From contig NC_135187.1 in assembly GCF_041146795.1 (NCBI RefSeq), positions 5,715,556 to 5,779,555 on the forward strand: a stretch of DNA of 64,000 bases. Reading direction: 5' to 3'. The position numbers and the translations under genes are program-made. Below are positions 24,857-41,888 of the stretch, piece by piece. The notes under the pieces were generated by a model. That model did no database searches and had not been told where the DNA came from. It was given only the letters and a program-made list of their open reading frames with translations. How positions within the stretch are numbered: position 1 is the stretch's first letter; every line of letters begins with the position of its first letter. The stretch is from Maylandia zebra. Lineage: Eukaryota; Chordata; Actinopteri; Cichliformes; Cichlidae.

Positions 24857-24904
24857 GGTTTTACAGGTTTGTTCAGTCTAATAATGTTTCCTGGTTTACT
24901 GGAG
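24857..24904 (-). promoter_or_regulatory. Proximal promoter block of MHC locus 2
   Basis: The same block as upstream of locus 1: minus-strand CCAGGAAACATTATTAGAC followed by TGAACAAACCTGTAAAACC, about 50-95 nt before the start codon. It is retained although the gene is broken. A TGACGT motif further upstream (about 24922-24927) resembles a CRE-type half of class I enhancers. Confidence 0.5.
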
Positions 24905-26678
24905 TTTTTTGAATGGCTCAACGTCAACTGACACCCTGCAGAATAACATGGACTTTGCTCCAACGAATACTCTTTCAGTTTAACTGGTTCAGTAATGAAA
25001 TGAAATAGACTTCTTTGTTATGTTCAAAACTTTTTTTTTACATTTTTACTTTGATTCATTTGTTGCTGCTTGTCTTGTGCAAAGTTTAAAATAAAGTAAA
25101 TCATGCAAAACATAAACTGAGACTTTAAAGATGTGCACCATAGCCATGACTGAGCCAACAAATATGGTGGTTTTCACAAGTAACTTCTATATAAAGCTAC
25201 ATATAGGTACACAAATATTGTGGGTTTATTTTGGCTATCGTATATTGTTCTGTGTGTTTTGAGATATTCGCCTCTGCTTTTCTGCTGCTAAACTCCACAG
25301 CATACCCAGTTATGTTAAAGGCTGAGCATTTTCGAAAAAGCAAAATTTAAAAAAGTTAAAAAAAGTAAAACTTTTTTATTTTTTTAATGTTAACATTTTC
25401 AGCTACAAAGGAGTTTACCAGACAGTTACTATAGTTTATTATGCACTTTGAATTATTAAGAATTGTGGTGGAGCCTCAGTGGGTTTCCAGTAGTGTACTA
25501 AGATAAAGATGTGTACAAGAAAACCTCCTTTTAAACGTCTTTTAATCTCTAGCTGTCATCTGTAGCCGTTTCCATTGTTTAAAAAAAAATTACTAAACCT
25601 GTTTCATCAGTTCCTGCTTCTATGCTCCACATGAATAACAAGAAAATGTTTCCACTTTCCTTGTTATTAACCCAGGTGTTGGCTTATTTGCATTTTCAAA
25701 TTAGCATCTGACTTCCTTGTAAGTTTCTTAAAGATCTGCAGAGTAAACAGGAAGCACTCCGAGAGCCCAAAACTCTGCCAAGGTGGATGCAAAACACCAA
25801 ACACCAAAAAACATAATCTCCTTGGCACAGTTCAAAAGTTCCATGTGTAATGGAAATGTGATTTTAACACACGAGATAATAAAACAATTCATCCAGACAG
25901 CTTGCAAAGTAAGAAAACTGAAACTCCTAGAATTTTTTTTTTTTTTTTTTACAGAAAATTGTATCAAGGTGCACAGACCGTATAAACAGTTTTCACAGTA
26001 AGGTGCATAATTACAATGAATTACAATTAAACTATGTAACAATAGGTATAAGGTATAATTTGCAAGCTCCTTTGACTACGATGACCTGGATGACTGAGAA
26101 CCTTCACAGACAATAGGTATAATGTAATTTTTCACATAGAAACCAACTTTAAATATAATATCTTTATTGATTATGTATTTTTTAGTAAATAAACATTTAT
26201 TTCCAAGAGGAAAAAATGAAAGTAATGAAGTAAACAAAAAAAATTGTACTTATTTCTACAATGTTATCTTAATAGTCCCATAACTGAATTAAGAAGGTCT
26301 TTCATGCAGCCTTAGTGAGTTTGTGACAGCTTCAAAAATTCTTTATTCAATAAAAGCAAAAACAAACGAACTTGATTGTAAATAATAGACAGTAAATAAA
26401 CACTGATGTGTCCAAACTGTGCAATCAATAGTGACTCAAGCACACACACAAATGTACATATCTGTTTATTTATTTGCACTGTATTTTCTGTTTTTATTAG
26501 AATTTTATTTTCAACTTTTGTATTTCTGTGAATAGTTAGATTGCTTTCTTTGCTTTCCATGCTTTTCTTTGCACTGAATGGGACAGCATGTAATTGCATT
26601 GTGCTTTTGACATAATGACAATGAAGGAGTCTGATTCTAAACTCTTGATGTCACTGTATGTCCGGGAGCTGTGTTTGC
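24905..26678. other. Intergenic between loci 2 and 3, including the 3' UTR of locus 3
   Basis: AT-rich, no gene recognised. An oligo-T run lies at about 25936-25951. Downstream of the locus 3 stop, minus-strand AATAAA signals occur at 26465-26470 and 26342-26347; either could be its poly(A) signal. Confidence 0.4.
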
Positions 26679-33325
<6,647 letters not shown>

Positions 33326-33373
33326 GTTTAGAGAGTTGGCACAGAACTGAACAAGTGGGAGAAGAGTTAGAGA

Positions 33374-33415
33374 GTTTTACATGTCTGTTCAGCCCAAAGA
33401 TGTTTCCTGGTTGAG
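33374..33415 (-). promoter_or_regulatory. Proximal promoter block of MHC locus 3
   Basis: Minus-strand CAACCAGGAAACATCTTTGG followed by GCTGAACAGACATGTAAAAC, 49-90 nt before the start codon. It is the counterpart of the blocks upstream of loci 1 and 2. Confidence 0.5.
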
Positions 33416-34030
33416 ATTACATTCGGAGTATCTGATGCATGTTCAACTTGGACTGATTCCCTACAGCTCCTTGTTTTAACAAACACTACTTCAGTTTGAC
33501 TGCTGTATAGAGTTATTTTGGGTTGTGTATTCAATAGGGACCTTTTCACAATTCAAGTGTATGCTCAGGGTATTTTTCTATGAAGATGTTTATCTTTGCT
33601 TGTCTGCAGTTAAAAGCCAAAGCAGATCATTCATCTATCCAAGAATTCTCTCCCGCATACCCAATCCAAATCACATCATTTACACAGAATGTGACACACT
33701 AGACTTACTCAACTTGACACCTGCAGAAGTTTTACTAATAATAAAAAGTAGAATACTTTTAATTAAGAAACCCCATGATAAACCGTGAAATACAAATTGG
33801 TATTGTGGAGCAGGGAAATTATTTTACTGCTATTGTTAAATAATCATCATCATTACCATTGCATTAATAATAGAATCTGCAGCATTGATATTGTATTCAG
33901 AGGTTTAAACAGTGTGTGTCTTTTAGAAAGAATAAGTTGCAGGCTGACAGGAAGTTGCAGAGAGTTTGCAGAAGGGAAAGCAGAAGTGAAAGCAGAGTCT
34001 AAGTTATTCTGAGCAGGTTAGACGAGGCTA
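33416..34030. other. Intergenic upstream of locus 3, no gene
   Basis: No coding or repeat feature supported, apart from purine-rich sequence at 33930-34010. Confidence 0.35.
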
Positions 34031-34049
34031 TTTGAATTACTAGGTTATT

Positions 34050-35990
34050 CAAATTGTCTGTTATACTTTTATATTCTTTTACTAAGCCCTTAGTAGAGGT
34101 TCTTGATTAAAACATTTATTCAACATAGTACATAGTAGTTTCAGTTAGGTTATTACACATAAGGATGAGCCTCTGGTCTGGTAAAAGGTCAGAAGTGCAA
34201 CGGGTGAGATGAGAGGGCATGTAAGGTCAACATATACATACACACACATTAGTAGACTCATTTATAGGTGAGAAGTTGGTCATGTTTGTATCTGGAAAGA
34301 GGAACAGCGTCTGGCAGGATGTGGGGCTCGTGTTCCAGACGAGACAAAGACAACGTTCTTTTAAACTGTGTTAAAAGTCATTGTGGTTTTGATTTGACGT
34401 ATGTATGTATTCTGTCTGTGACGTATGAAGGGGCGTCATTAATTCAAACCCTGATGCTATAAAAATCTGTGTATGCTTTGATTAAGTTGAAGATTAATTC
34501 CTGTCTGCGTACAGATTATTCTTCCCACGCGTGTATTCATTAAAATCAATTGTTTGACCAAGATCTTCTGGACCAGGTTGTTTGTACTCTCCTTCCTCAA
34601 TTATGTGAACCTTAACATTTGGGGGCTTTGTCCGGTGGTTGAGGAGGGAGAGAATTGGAGGTGTAGATGGAGAAATTCGGTGGTCTGAGGTGGTCGGACG
34701 GGCAGACATGAGTGCCAGTGGTCGAAGTGAGTGGGCAGAAGCCGGCTTATCCAAAGGTAAGGCACTACCTGTTGAATTATTTCCAAAGTGTGCCAAATTG
34801 GACATGATAAAATTTAAGTCTACTCACTGAAATTACTGGTGGGTGTCTGTTTTGATTTTGATGAAAAAATCTCATGAGTTGAAGCAGTTAGAGTCTGCTA
34901 AGAAGAAGTTAAAGCAGTTAGAGTCTGCTAAGAAAAGTTTAAATACTGGGTTGAAGTCCCAAAGAAATTGAGTTAGAGTCTCAAGTAGTTTGGTAGGGAA
35001 TTTGGTCATTTTGTGGGTTAAAGTCCCGGTTGGTCATTAGGTCAGACCTTTGTTGGTCATTTTGTGGGTTGGAGTCCCCATTGTCCATCAGGGTAGATCT
35101 GCCTCAGTCATACACTTGTTTTGGGTGTTGATTGTTGTTTCAAAGTATTATAAATTATTCTAGAACGGCAGTTAGAGTCTGCTAGGAAGCGCAGAGCCCG
35201 GAGGTTACGCTCCCTCCTTGTCATGGACGCGCGACATTGACCTCTCGGCGAAGAGGGTTAGTTCAGTTTGGCTTGACTGTGGGGTACAGGGCATCCTGGA
35301 ATTAAGCTAGGAGTTAGAGTCTCCTTACCGTTTGGAACGGTAGTCTGTGCTTTTTTGGCCAGCAGAAGTTGGACTTCGGGCATGTAATTTTAACTTAAAA
35401 CTTTGGGGTAAGCCTTGGCTGTGAAACGCCAAAAATAGAGCTTCAGGCAAAGTTTGGGTTGGTTGACGCTTTTAAATTAACTTAGGGATGTTAGAGATTA
35501 GACCAGAAACAGAGTCTGATACTGGTGAATTGGTCGTAAAAAACTGAGAGTTTATCCCCTGGGCGGTTATTTTAAATTTGTCGAAATTGTTTAGGCGCTA
35601 AAGCTGACAGATCTGACAGTGGTTGTAAATATAAGACGTCTTTGTAATATAAAATAAGAGAGTTTGGTGTGAGAGGAGGCTGTGTGTCGAGTCAGCAATG
35701 CACTGACTGCTTGCTGCTATTTTTAGACGGTGTGTGTGTGTGAGTGTGAAAATGCAAATGAGTAAGCAGTGAACTGTTTAAGGCACAGTTGGTTTTACAA
35801 ATACTGCTGCAAACATTGTTGAGTGTGTTTAAAATGCCATTTATGTTCATTAGAGGGTTATAAATAAAGTTTTGAGTTGCCGTAGTGGATGTATAGTAAT
35901 TGACTGAGTTTGAATGTAGATATATAAATATAGTGAGTGCACTGTATATATTTAAGATTAACATATTACTTTCAGTAGTAACTTCTCTCC
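34050..35990 (+). mobile_element. 5' end of a retrovirus-like element: LTR, tRNA-Pro-type primer site, leader
   Basis: An LTR-like stretch with CTATAAAAAT at about 34459 ends TTAACA near 34617. It is followed directly by TTTGGGGGCTTTGTCCGGTG (34618-34637), closely matching the primer site complementary to tRNA-Pro used by many vertebrate retroviruses. The leader has repeated GTTAGAGTCTGCTA units (about 34880-34932 and 35169-35182) and GGTCATTTTGTGGGTT repeats (35006 and 35055). No gag-pol-env frame is present. The right part is missing, and the left LTR edge (perhaps TGTTATAC at about 34060) is uncertain. Confidence 0.6.
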
Positions 35991-36149
35991 AGCAATAGTT
36001 GCTGGTGTGTTTTATTTTTTCAATTTCTTGTGTGTGCAGTGAGAATTAATAGAGGTTTCAATTGTTTTTTGTTTTTTACTTGCTCCTTCTGATTATGAAA
36101 GGCATGTCTAAAATACTCTGAATGAATTCAGAATGAACTCTTTTGAGTA

Positions 36150-37755
36150 CAGTGGGGCAAAAAAGTATTTAGTCAGCCACCGATTGTGCAAGTTCCCCCA
36201 CCTAAAATGATGACAGAGGTCAGTAATTTGCACCAGAGGTACACTTCAACTGTGAGAGACAGAATGTGAAAAAAAAATCCATGAATCCACATGGTAGGAT
36301 TTGTAAAGAATTTATTCGTAAATCAGGGTGGAAAATAAGTATTTGGTCAATAACAAAAATACAACTCAATACTTTGTAACATAACCTTTGTTGGCAATAA
36401 CAGAGGTCAAATGTTTACTATAGGTCTTTACCAGGTTTGCACACACAGTAGCTGGTATTTTGGCCCATTCCTCCATGCAGATCTTCTCGAGAGCAGTGAT
36501 GTTTTGGGGCTGTCGCCGAGCAACACGGACTTTCAACTCCCGCCACAGATTTTCTATGGGGTTGAGGTCTGGAGACTGGCTAGGCCACTCCAGGACTTTC
36601 AAATGCTTCTTACGGAGCCACTCCTTTGTTGCCCGGGCGGTGTGTTTTGGATCATTGTCATGTTGGAAGACCCAGCCTCGTTTCATCTTCAAAGTTCTCA
36701 CTGATGGAAGGAGGTTTTGGCTCAAAATCTCACGATACATGGCCCCATTCATTCTGTCCTTAATACGGATCAGTCGTCCTGTCCCCTTGGCAGAAAAACA
36801 GCCCCATAGCATGATGTTTCCACCCCCATGCTTCACAGTAGGTATGGTGTTCTTGGGATGCAACTCAGTATTCTTCTTCCTCCAAACACGACGAGTTGAG
36901 TTTATACCAAAAAGTTCTACTTTGGTTTCATCTGACCACATGACATTCTCCCAATCCTCTGCTGTATCATACATGTGCTCTCTGGCAAACTTCAGACGGG
37001 CCTGGACATGCACTGGCTTCAGCAGCGGAACACGTCTGGCACTGCGGGATTTGATTCCCTGCCGTTGTAGTGTGTTACTGATGGTGACCTTTGTTACTTT
37101 GGTCCCAGCTCTCTGCAGGTCATTCACCAGGTCCCCCCGTGTGGTTCTGGGATCTTTGCTCACCGTTCTCATGATCATTTTGACCCCACGGGATGAGATC
37201 TTGCGTGGAGCCCCAGATCGTGGGAGATTATCAGTGGTCTTGTATGTCTTCCATTTTCTGATGATTGCTCCCACAGTTGATTTTTTCACACCAAGCTGCT
37301 TGCCTATTGTAGATTCACTCTTCCCAGTCTGGTGCAGGTCTACAATACTTTTCCTGGTGTCCTTCGAAAGCTCTTTGGTCTTGGCCATGGCGGAGTTTGG
37401 AGTCTGACTGTTTGAGGCTGTGGACAGGTGTCTTTTATACAGATGATGAGTTCAAACAGGTGCCATTCACACAGGTAACGAGTGGGGGACAGAACAGCTT
37501 CTTACAGAAGACGTTACAGGTCTGTGAGAGCCAGAGATTTTCCTTGTTTGAGGTGACCAAATACTTATTTTCCACCCTAATTTACGAATAAATTCTTTAC
37601 AAATCCTACCATGTGAATTCATGGATTTTTTTTTTTCACATTCTGTCTCTCACAGTTGAAGTGTACCTCTGGTGCAAATTACTGACCTCTGTCATCATTT
37701 TAAGTGGGGGAACTTGCACAATCGGTGGCTGACTAAATACTTTTTTGCCCCACTG
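36150..37755 (-). mobile_element. Full-length Tc1-like transposon (1,606 bp)
   Basis: Inverted repeats of about 200 bp (36150-36349 and 37554-37755) begin CAGTGGGGCAAAAAAGTATT and are nearly identical, with three or four substitutions and a small poly-A length change. TA target duplications at 36148-36149 and 37756-37757. The interior is a single intact transposase gene. It is inserted in an older Tol2/hAT-like end. Confidence 0.95.
36366..37388 (-). CDS. Tc1-family DD34E transposase, intact (340 aa)
   Basis: Catalyses cut-and-paste movement of its own element by binding the inverted repeats and cleaving at TA sites. Residues 1-110 form the paired-like helix-turn-helix DNA-binding region, with SGAPRK (58-63) at the GRPR-like linker. 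The catalytic core has WSDET (D153), QHDNDPKHT (D244) and [11 protein letters not shown] (E279), giving exact DD34E spacing. A Gly-rich stretch ([13 protein letters not shown]) lies between. Length equals the usual 340 aa of fish Tc1 transposases, with no stop or frameshift. The start is ATG at 37388, followed by AKTKELSKD, the usual N-terminus. Activity is possible but untested; old fish copies are usually broken. Confidence 0.95.
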   Translation of the reverse strand: MAKTKELSKDTRKSIVDLHQTGKSESTIGKQLGVKKSTVGAIIRKWKTYKTTDNLPRSGAPRKISSRGVKMIMRTVSKDPRTTRGDLVNDLQRAGTKVTKVTISNTLQRQGIKSRSARRVPLLKPVHVQARLKFAREHMYDTAEDWENVMWSDETKVELFGINSTRRVWRKKNTELHPKNTIPTVKHGGGNIMLWGCFSAKGTGRLIRIKDRMNGAMYREILSQNLLPSVRTLKMKRGWVFQHDNDPKHTARATKEWLRKKHLKVLEWPSQSPDLNPIENLWRELKVRVARRQPQNITALEKICMEEWAKIPATVCANLVKTYSKHLTSVIANKGYVTKY

Positions 37756-37797
37756 TAAGTACAGTAATGAAGTATTTGTACTTTGTTGTTTCCCACC

Positions 37798-40218
37798 TGT
37801 TATGACCCAGGGTCATTATTTGTGGTACGGGGTTGTTATTGTTTGTATTTGTATTCAGCGATGCTTGTTTCCAGGTGGAGGCCGCCCATTGGTGGAGGAA
37901 GGAAAGAGGCCAGCTACAAAAGGGGTTGGACTGGGCCGGTGAGGAGACTTTTCCTGGTTCCCCGTGAGCTGTGTGGCTGGGGACCGTCGTGGCGTGTGAC
38001 TGCACGGGGCTGCAATATTAATGTTGAAAAAGGGTTGTACCTGGGTTTGGTAGCTGTACACTCAAAAAAATAAGTCATTGGATGAACTCAATTGGACTGA
38101 TGGCAGGTTTTCCACGTAATACATCTATTTTGGTCCAACCTAATCTACATACATCATGACAATTCAATTAAATTGAGTCAGTAGAACACAATTTCGTAAA
38201 TACTGCTAAAATGAAAAAAAGTACATTAATATGATGTGAAAGGTTTTGGTTGGTCCAACTCAATACAATGTCATTCACTTGAGCTAGATTTTCATTGCAT
38301 TGAAATCATTATTTTGAGTTCAACTAAATCATAATTTTCATTACCAGAAAACTAATTTAATTATTAAAATAATGACAAAATGAATTTGTTTTTACAACTC
38401 AGGTTTATTCACTTGAATTAAAAGCAGAAACAGAATATTTTGTAAATAAACATACATGTCACATGGTCAAATCAACCTTAACAAAAATCAAAGTGCTCAC
38501 AAAAAAGTGCTGACGTACATTTGTAATGAATGTCAAATCTGAATAGCACACACCTCTGTAATACTAGCCAAGAACTTCGCCTGCAGGGGTTTTGTAGTGA
38601 TCTGCAGGAACTCTGCATTCACCTGGAAATAAAACATACATAAATATAGTAAACTAGAAGTTTAAATACAGACTGCTGAATTAACACACTGAAAGTTGCT
38701 AAACATTTGAACCATCAGTGAAGTTTGTCAAGACCTAAACTGTTTTTAGCTGAGTTTAGGAATATATCGCCACCTGTTGCTTTGGCATGTTCCTAGCAGC
38801 GTTTTCCTTCATTTTTGCGTTTACCTGTGGACGGGATTATGTTTTAAAACGAAAACGGAAAATCTCCGTTTTCAAAAATACCTGTGTAAGTGTGGACGTA
38901 GCCGAAATCTTTTATAATAATAAATAGGTTTGAACGTCATGGGAGTGCGCATTGTGCTGCCTGCAGTTACTCTTCCGGCCACATGGTTCGCTTTTGGTAG
39001 CACCCTCAGTAAACTATGTAGTGCTTTTAAAGACATCTCAAAACGATACTTTCTACTAGAAAATGGCATATAATAATAAACACAGAATACCATATTTTTA
39101 GATTATAAAAAGAAAACAGTAAGAAAGAAGTTAGCTATAGGACATCATCTTTCATTGAGCACAATGGCTAGCTGCTAATAAGCTAGCACACGCTCCGACT
39201 TAAAAGTTGGCAGCTACACAATTTCTCCTCTAAAACAAGGCACTTTTGAAAAGACCTGGCTATATTGTAAAAAAAAAAATAGTATTCAAGCAGAGAAGAG
39301 AATGGTAGCACCACCAAAAGTTCAAAAAACAACTGTTACAAGCTTCTATGATAAATAGCATTGCCATAGATTTAGCTGATAAAGAAATACACAATTGGAT
39401 ATATGAAAAAATAATATGTTACCTTACCTGAAGGTGTAGTTTTATCCAAAAAGTACAGAGAGGCGAAGAGCAGCTGCATTCATTTAGGTGATCCTGAAAG
39501 AGCGCAAAATTTTCAAAGAAGGCGGACCGTTGTGTAACTCAATAACTTTGTGTTCTTGTGACAAAGACTGCTTTGAGAGAAAATAATTTAGGTTCACCAC
39601 ACGAATAATAATTGCAGTAACGCTGGAGTGCTACATTTGCGTTGAATGAGATTAAAAATAATGTTTAAGCTTAAAGAGGGGCTTGAATTTATTTCTTTGA
39701 CTTTACAAATACTTAAGTGCAAAAATGTACTCCTCCTACCCCCAGTGCCCCAACAAACTCATTCATTTTGTGTTCAGAATCAGCCTCTGCTGGTTTTGAA
39801 TAATTTTAGGTTTACACAAAGAAAATCAAATTAATTTGGTATTTTTTAATTGCATTTGTGAACAACTAACATAATTTGCATGTGTTCTTTGAAAGGAGGA
39901 CCTGAATCTGTTTTTTGAGTGTAGGGGTGGGAAGCCGTTTTCTTTTATTCCCCTCTTTTTTCCTGTTTCGGGTAGGGAGACAGGTTAGAGAATTGTATTT
40001 TGTTTTGGAATCGTGGGAGGTAAGTTAGCTCTGTTTTTCTTTCTAGTGTGTTTTGTTTGTTGTTTTGGCATCGCCCACCCTGAAGCTCGCTACCTGTTCA
40101 GTGAATAAATTAACCAAACTCGTCATTCTGCCGTGGTGTGTTTTTTTGTTTGTCGTTATTATGTATCGGGTTTATTTTTTTGTTGTGTTGCACCCCGGCT
40201 TCGGGCCGGTGTGTAACA
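37798..40218. mobile_element. Solo LTR (about 555 bp) split by a nested element
   Basis: Starts TGTTATGACCCAGGGTC and ends GGTGTGTAACA. Flanked by CACC on both sides (37794-37797 and 40219-40222), a 4-bp duplication. It contains GTGAATAAATTAACC at about 40100 as a poly(A) signal. No internal retroviral sequence remains, so it is a solo LTR. The insertion point lies inside a CCCACCTCTG hAT-type terminus, and a 1.86-kb TIR element is nested in it. Confidence 0.7.
38059..39921. mobile_element. Nested non-autonomous TIR element (CACTCAAAAAA ends)
   Basis: Begins CACTCAAAAAAATAAGTC and ends TTTTTTGAGTG, each bordered by TA. The interior has no transposase. It includes GTTTTAAAACGAAAACGG and CTCCGTTTTCAAAAAT at about 38840-38880, known from other fish repeats. 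It interrupts the solo LTR. Confidence 0.6.
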
Positions 40219-40234
40219 CACCTCTGACTGTATT
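40219..40234. repeat. Right end of an older hAT/Tol2-like element plus possible TSD
   Basis: CACCTCTG is the terminal motif of Tol2-like hAT elements. The matching piece AGTACAGTAATGAAGTATTT and CTTTGTTGTTTCCCACC lies at 37758-37797, before the solo LTR. The Tc1 element sits in the same older copy. I did not find its left end. Confidence 0.45.
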
Positions 40235-40781
40235 ACATATAATTTAATAACAGAAATAACACTGATAAAAATGATTAAATAAACAGATAAAAACATTTAT
40301 AGATAATTTTTAGAGCTCATCTTAAAAAAGCAAAATGTATTTGGCACAACAGTGCATGTATATCATAATTCTGATTGCAAATGCTGCCAGACAGGACAGG
40401 ATAAGAAAAGAAGGAAAGAAAGAAAGGAGGGAAAAAAAAGGTGATTGGTGTTCACAGAGCAGCATCATGTGACTCTTGTTCTGCAATAAATGAAGCAATG
40501 GAGTGGAGCCTCCTTAAGGCAGAGAAACAGCTCACAGAGAAAAAAAAAACAGAATTAGAAATATAAATAAAATAAATTTATTGCTAATATTAATAAATTC
40601 ATTGCTTTTGTTTTGCAGAGGTATGACCAGGATCATGATAACGTGTCTCTTTGCTTTTTTATAACTACCCCACACATATAAACTGTATAAAGTTGAGTAC
40701 AGTAGGCTCCAAAATATAATTCTACAACATGTGTAAATTATCCAAAAACAAATATTACAATATTTATACTGAAAATAATCA

Positions 40782-41110
40782 TTGTGGCTCAAGAGTTGGG
40801 AGTTCGCCTTGTAATCGGAAGGTTGCCGGTTCGAGCCCTGGCTTGGACAGTCTCGGTCGTTGTGTCCTTGGGCAAGACACTTCACCCGTTGCCTACTGGT
40901 GGTGGTCAGAGGGCCCAGTGGCGCCAGTGTCCGGCAGCCTCGCCTCTGTCAGTGTGCCCCAGGGTGGCTGTGGCTACAATGTAGCTTGCCATCACCAGTG
41001 TGTGAATGTGTGTGTGAATGGGTGGATGACTGGATATGTAAAGCGCTTTGGGGTCCTTAGGGACTAGTAAAGCGCTATATAAATACAGGCCATTTACCAT
41101 TTACCATTTT
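40782..41110 (+). repeat. tRNA-derived SINE
   Basis: The 5' head resembles a tRNA gene with A-box-like TGGCTCAAGAGTTGGG and a good B box GGTTCGAGCCC, i.e. an internal RNA polymerase III promoter. The body reads TGTGTCCTTGGGCAAGACAC, and the 3' part GTAAAGCGCTTTGGGGTCC then GCGCTATATAAATACAGGCC, followed by CATTTACCATTTACCATTT. A 5'-truncated relative is at 60098-60225. Confidence 0.85.
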
Positions 41111-41888
41111 TGTCTCATAACATTTATTAAAGTATATTATTTGTAAAGTTAGTGCACAGCATATTTTGAGGACACTGGGCAGTATAAGAACATAAAAGAG
41201 TTATCAGTATACATTAGATGTACTTGATATGACTCCTCTCAACTATGTTCAACTTTATGTTTCAGTAAGCTGAACGAAATACAGACTGAAACTGGTGAAA
41301 GTATTTCACCTTCTGAAATTATATTGATCACTAAAGCAGATATATATTTGATATAAATGACCATAACTTGCAGCAATAAAGCAACCAGCACAAAATCAAA
41401 TAATTTACCATTCATTAACAAAACAACACATAAGCAAGTAACACACAGATTTTGCTCCAGGCATGCTTCAGATGTTTTCTTGTTATTTTTTTATTTTGTT
41501 CACTGACAATCTTTCAATGGTAAAACATGTTTGTTTTATGCCTAACAACCAAACTGTCATTGCATAACATACATTAAATTTAATACTTGTTTTATAGAAG
41601 AGTGATGATTCTAGTGCATGTGTACAGTGAAGCAGATTAAAAAATCAAATACGTCTAAACACAGACAGCTGGAAAAAAATTTCCGTCTACATACGAATAT
41701 CTAATTGTGCACTAATCTACAGCAGGTGTAGCAACCTGTTCAACAGTGGTCTTTAAAATGCTCTCGGTAATTGTAATGAGTAAAACATGACTAGAGTTTT
41801 TAATGTAAGTCTTTGAACTGTAGAAGCTGATGAAGCATCCAGAGGAAAGCCATACAGAGAGTGGAGAGCAGAACTGCTTGCAGGCCAG
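41111..41888 (-). other. 3' UTR / 3' flank of MHC locus 4
   Basis: Downstream of the locus 4 stop. A minus-strand AATAAA lies at 41490-41495. The stretch 41455-41800 has a diverged relative at 62220-62540: both have GGCATGCTTCAGATGTTTT and the block ATCTACAGCA...GGTCTaaaA...ATGCT. Confidence 0.5.

Noticed and set aside
36460-37407. 315-codon plus-strand frame opposite the Tc1 transposase
   Set aside because: It is the antisense shadow of the intact transposase.
40785-40860. A tRNA gene
   Set aside because: A/B-box-like sequence is present but no complete cloverleaf, and it continues into a SINE body and tail.
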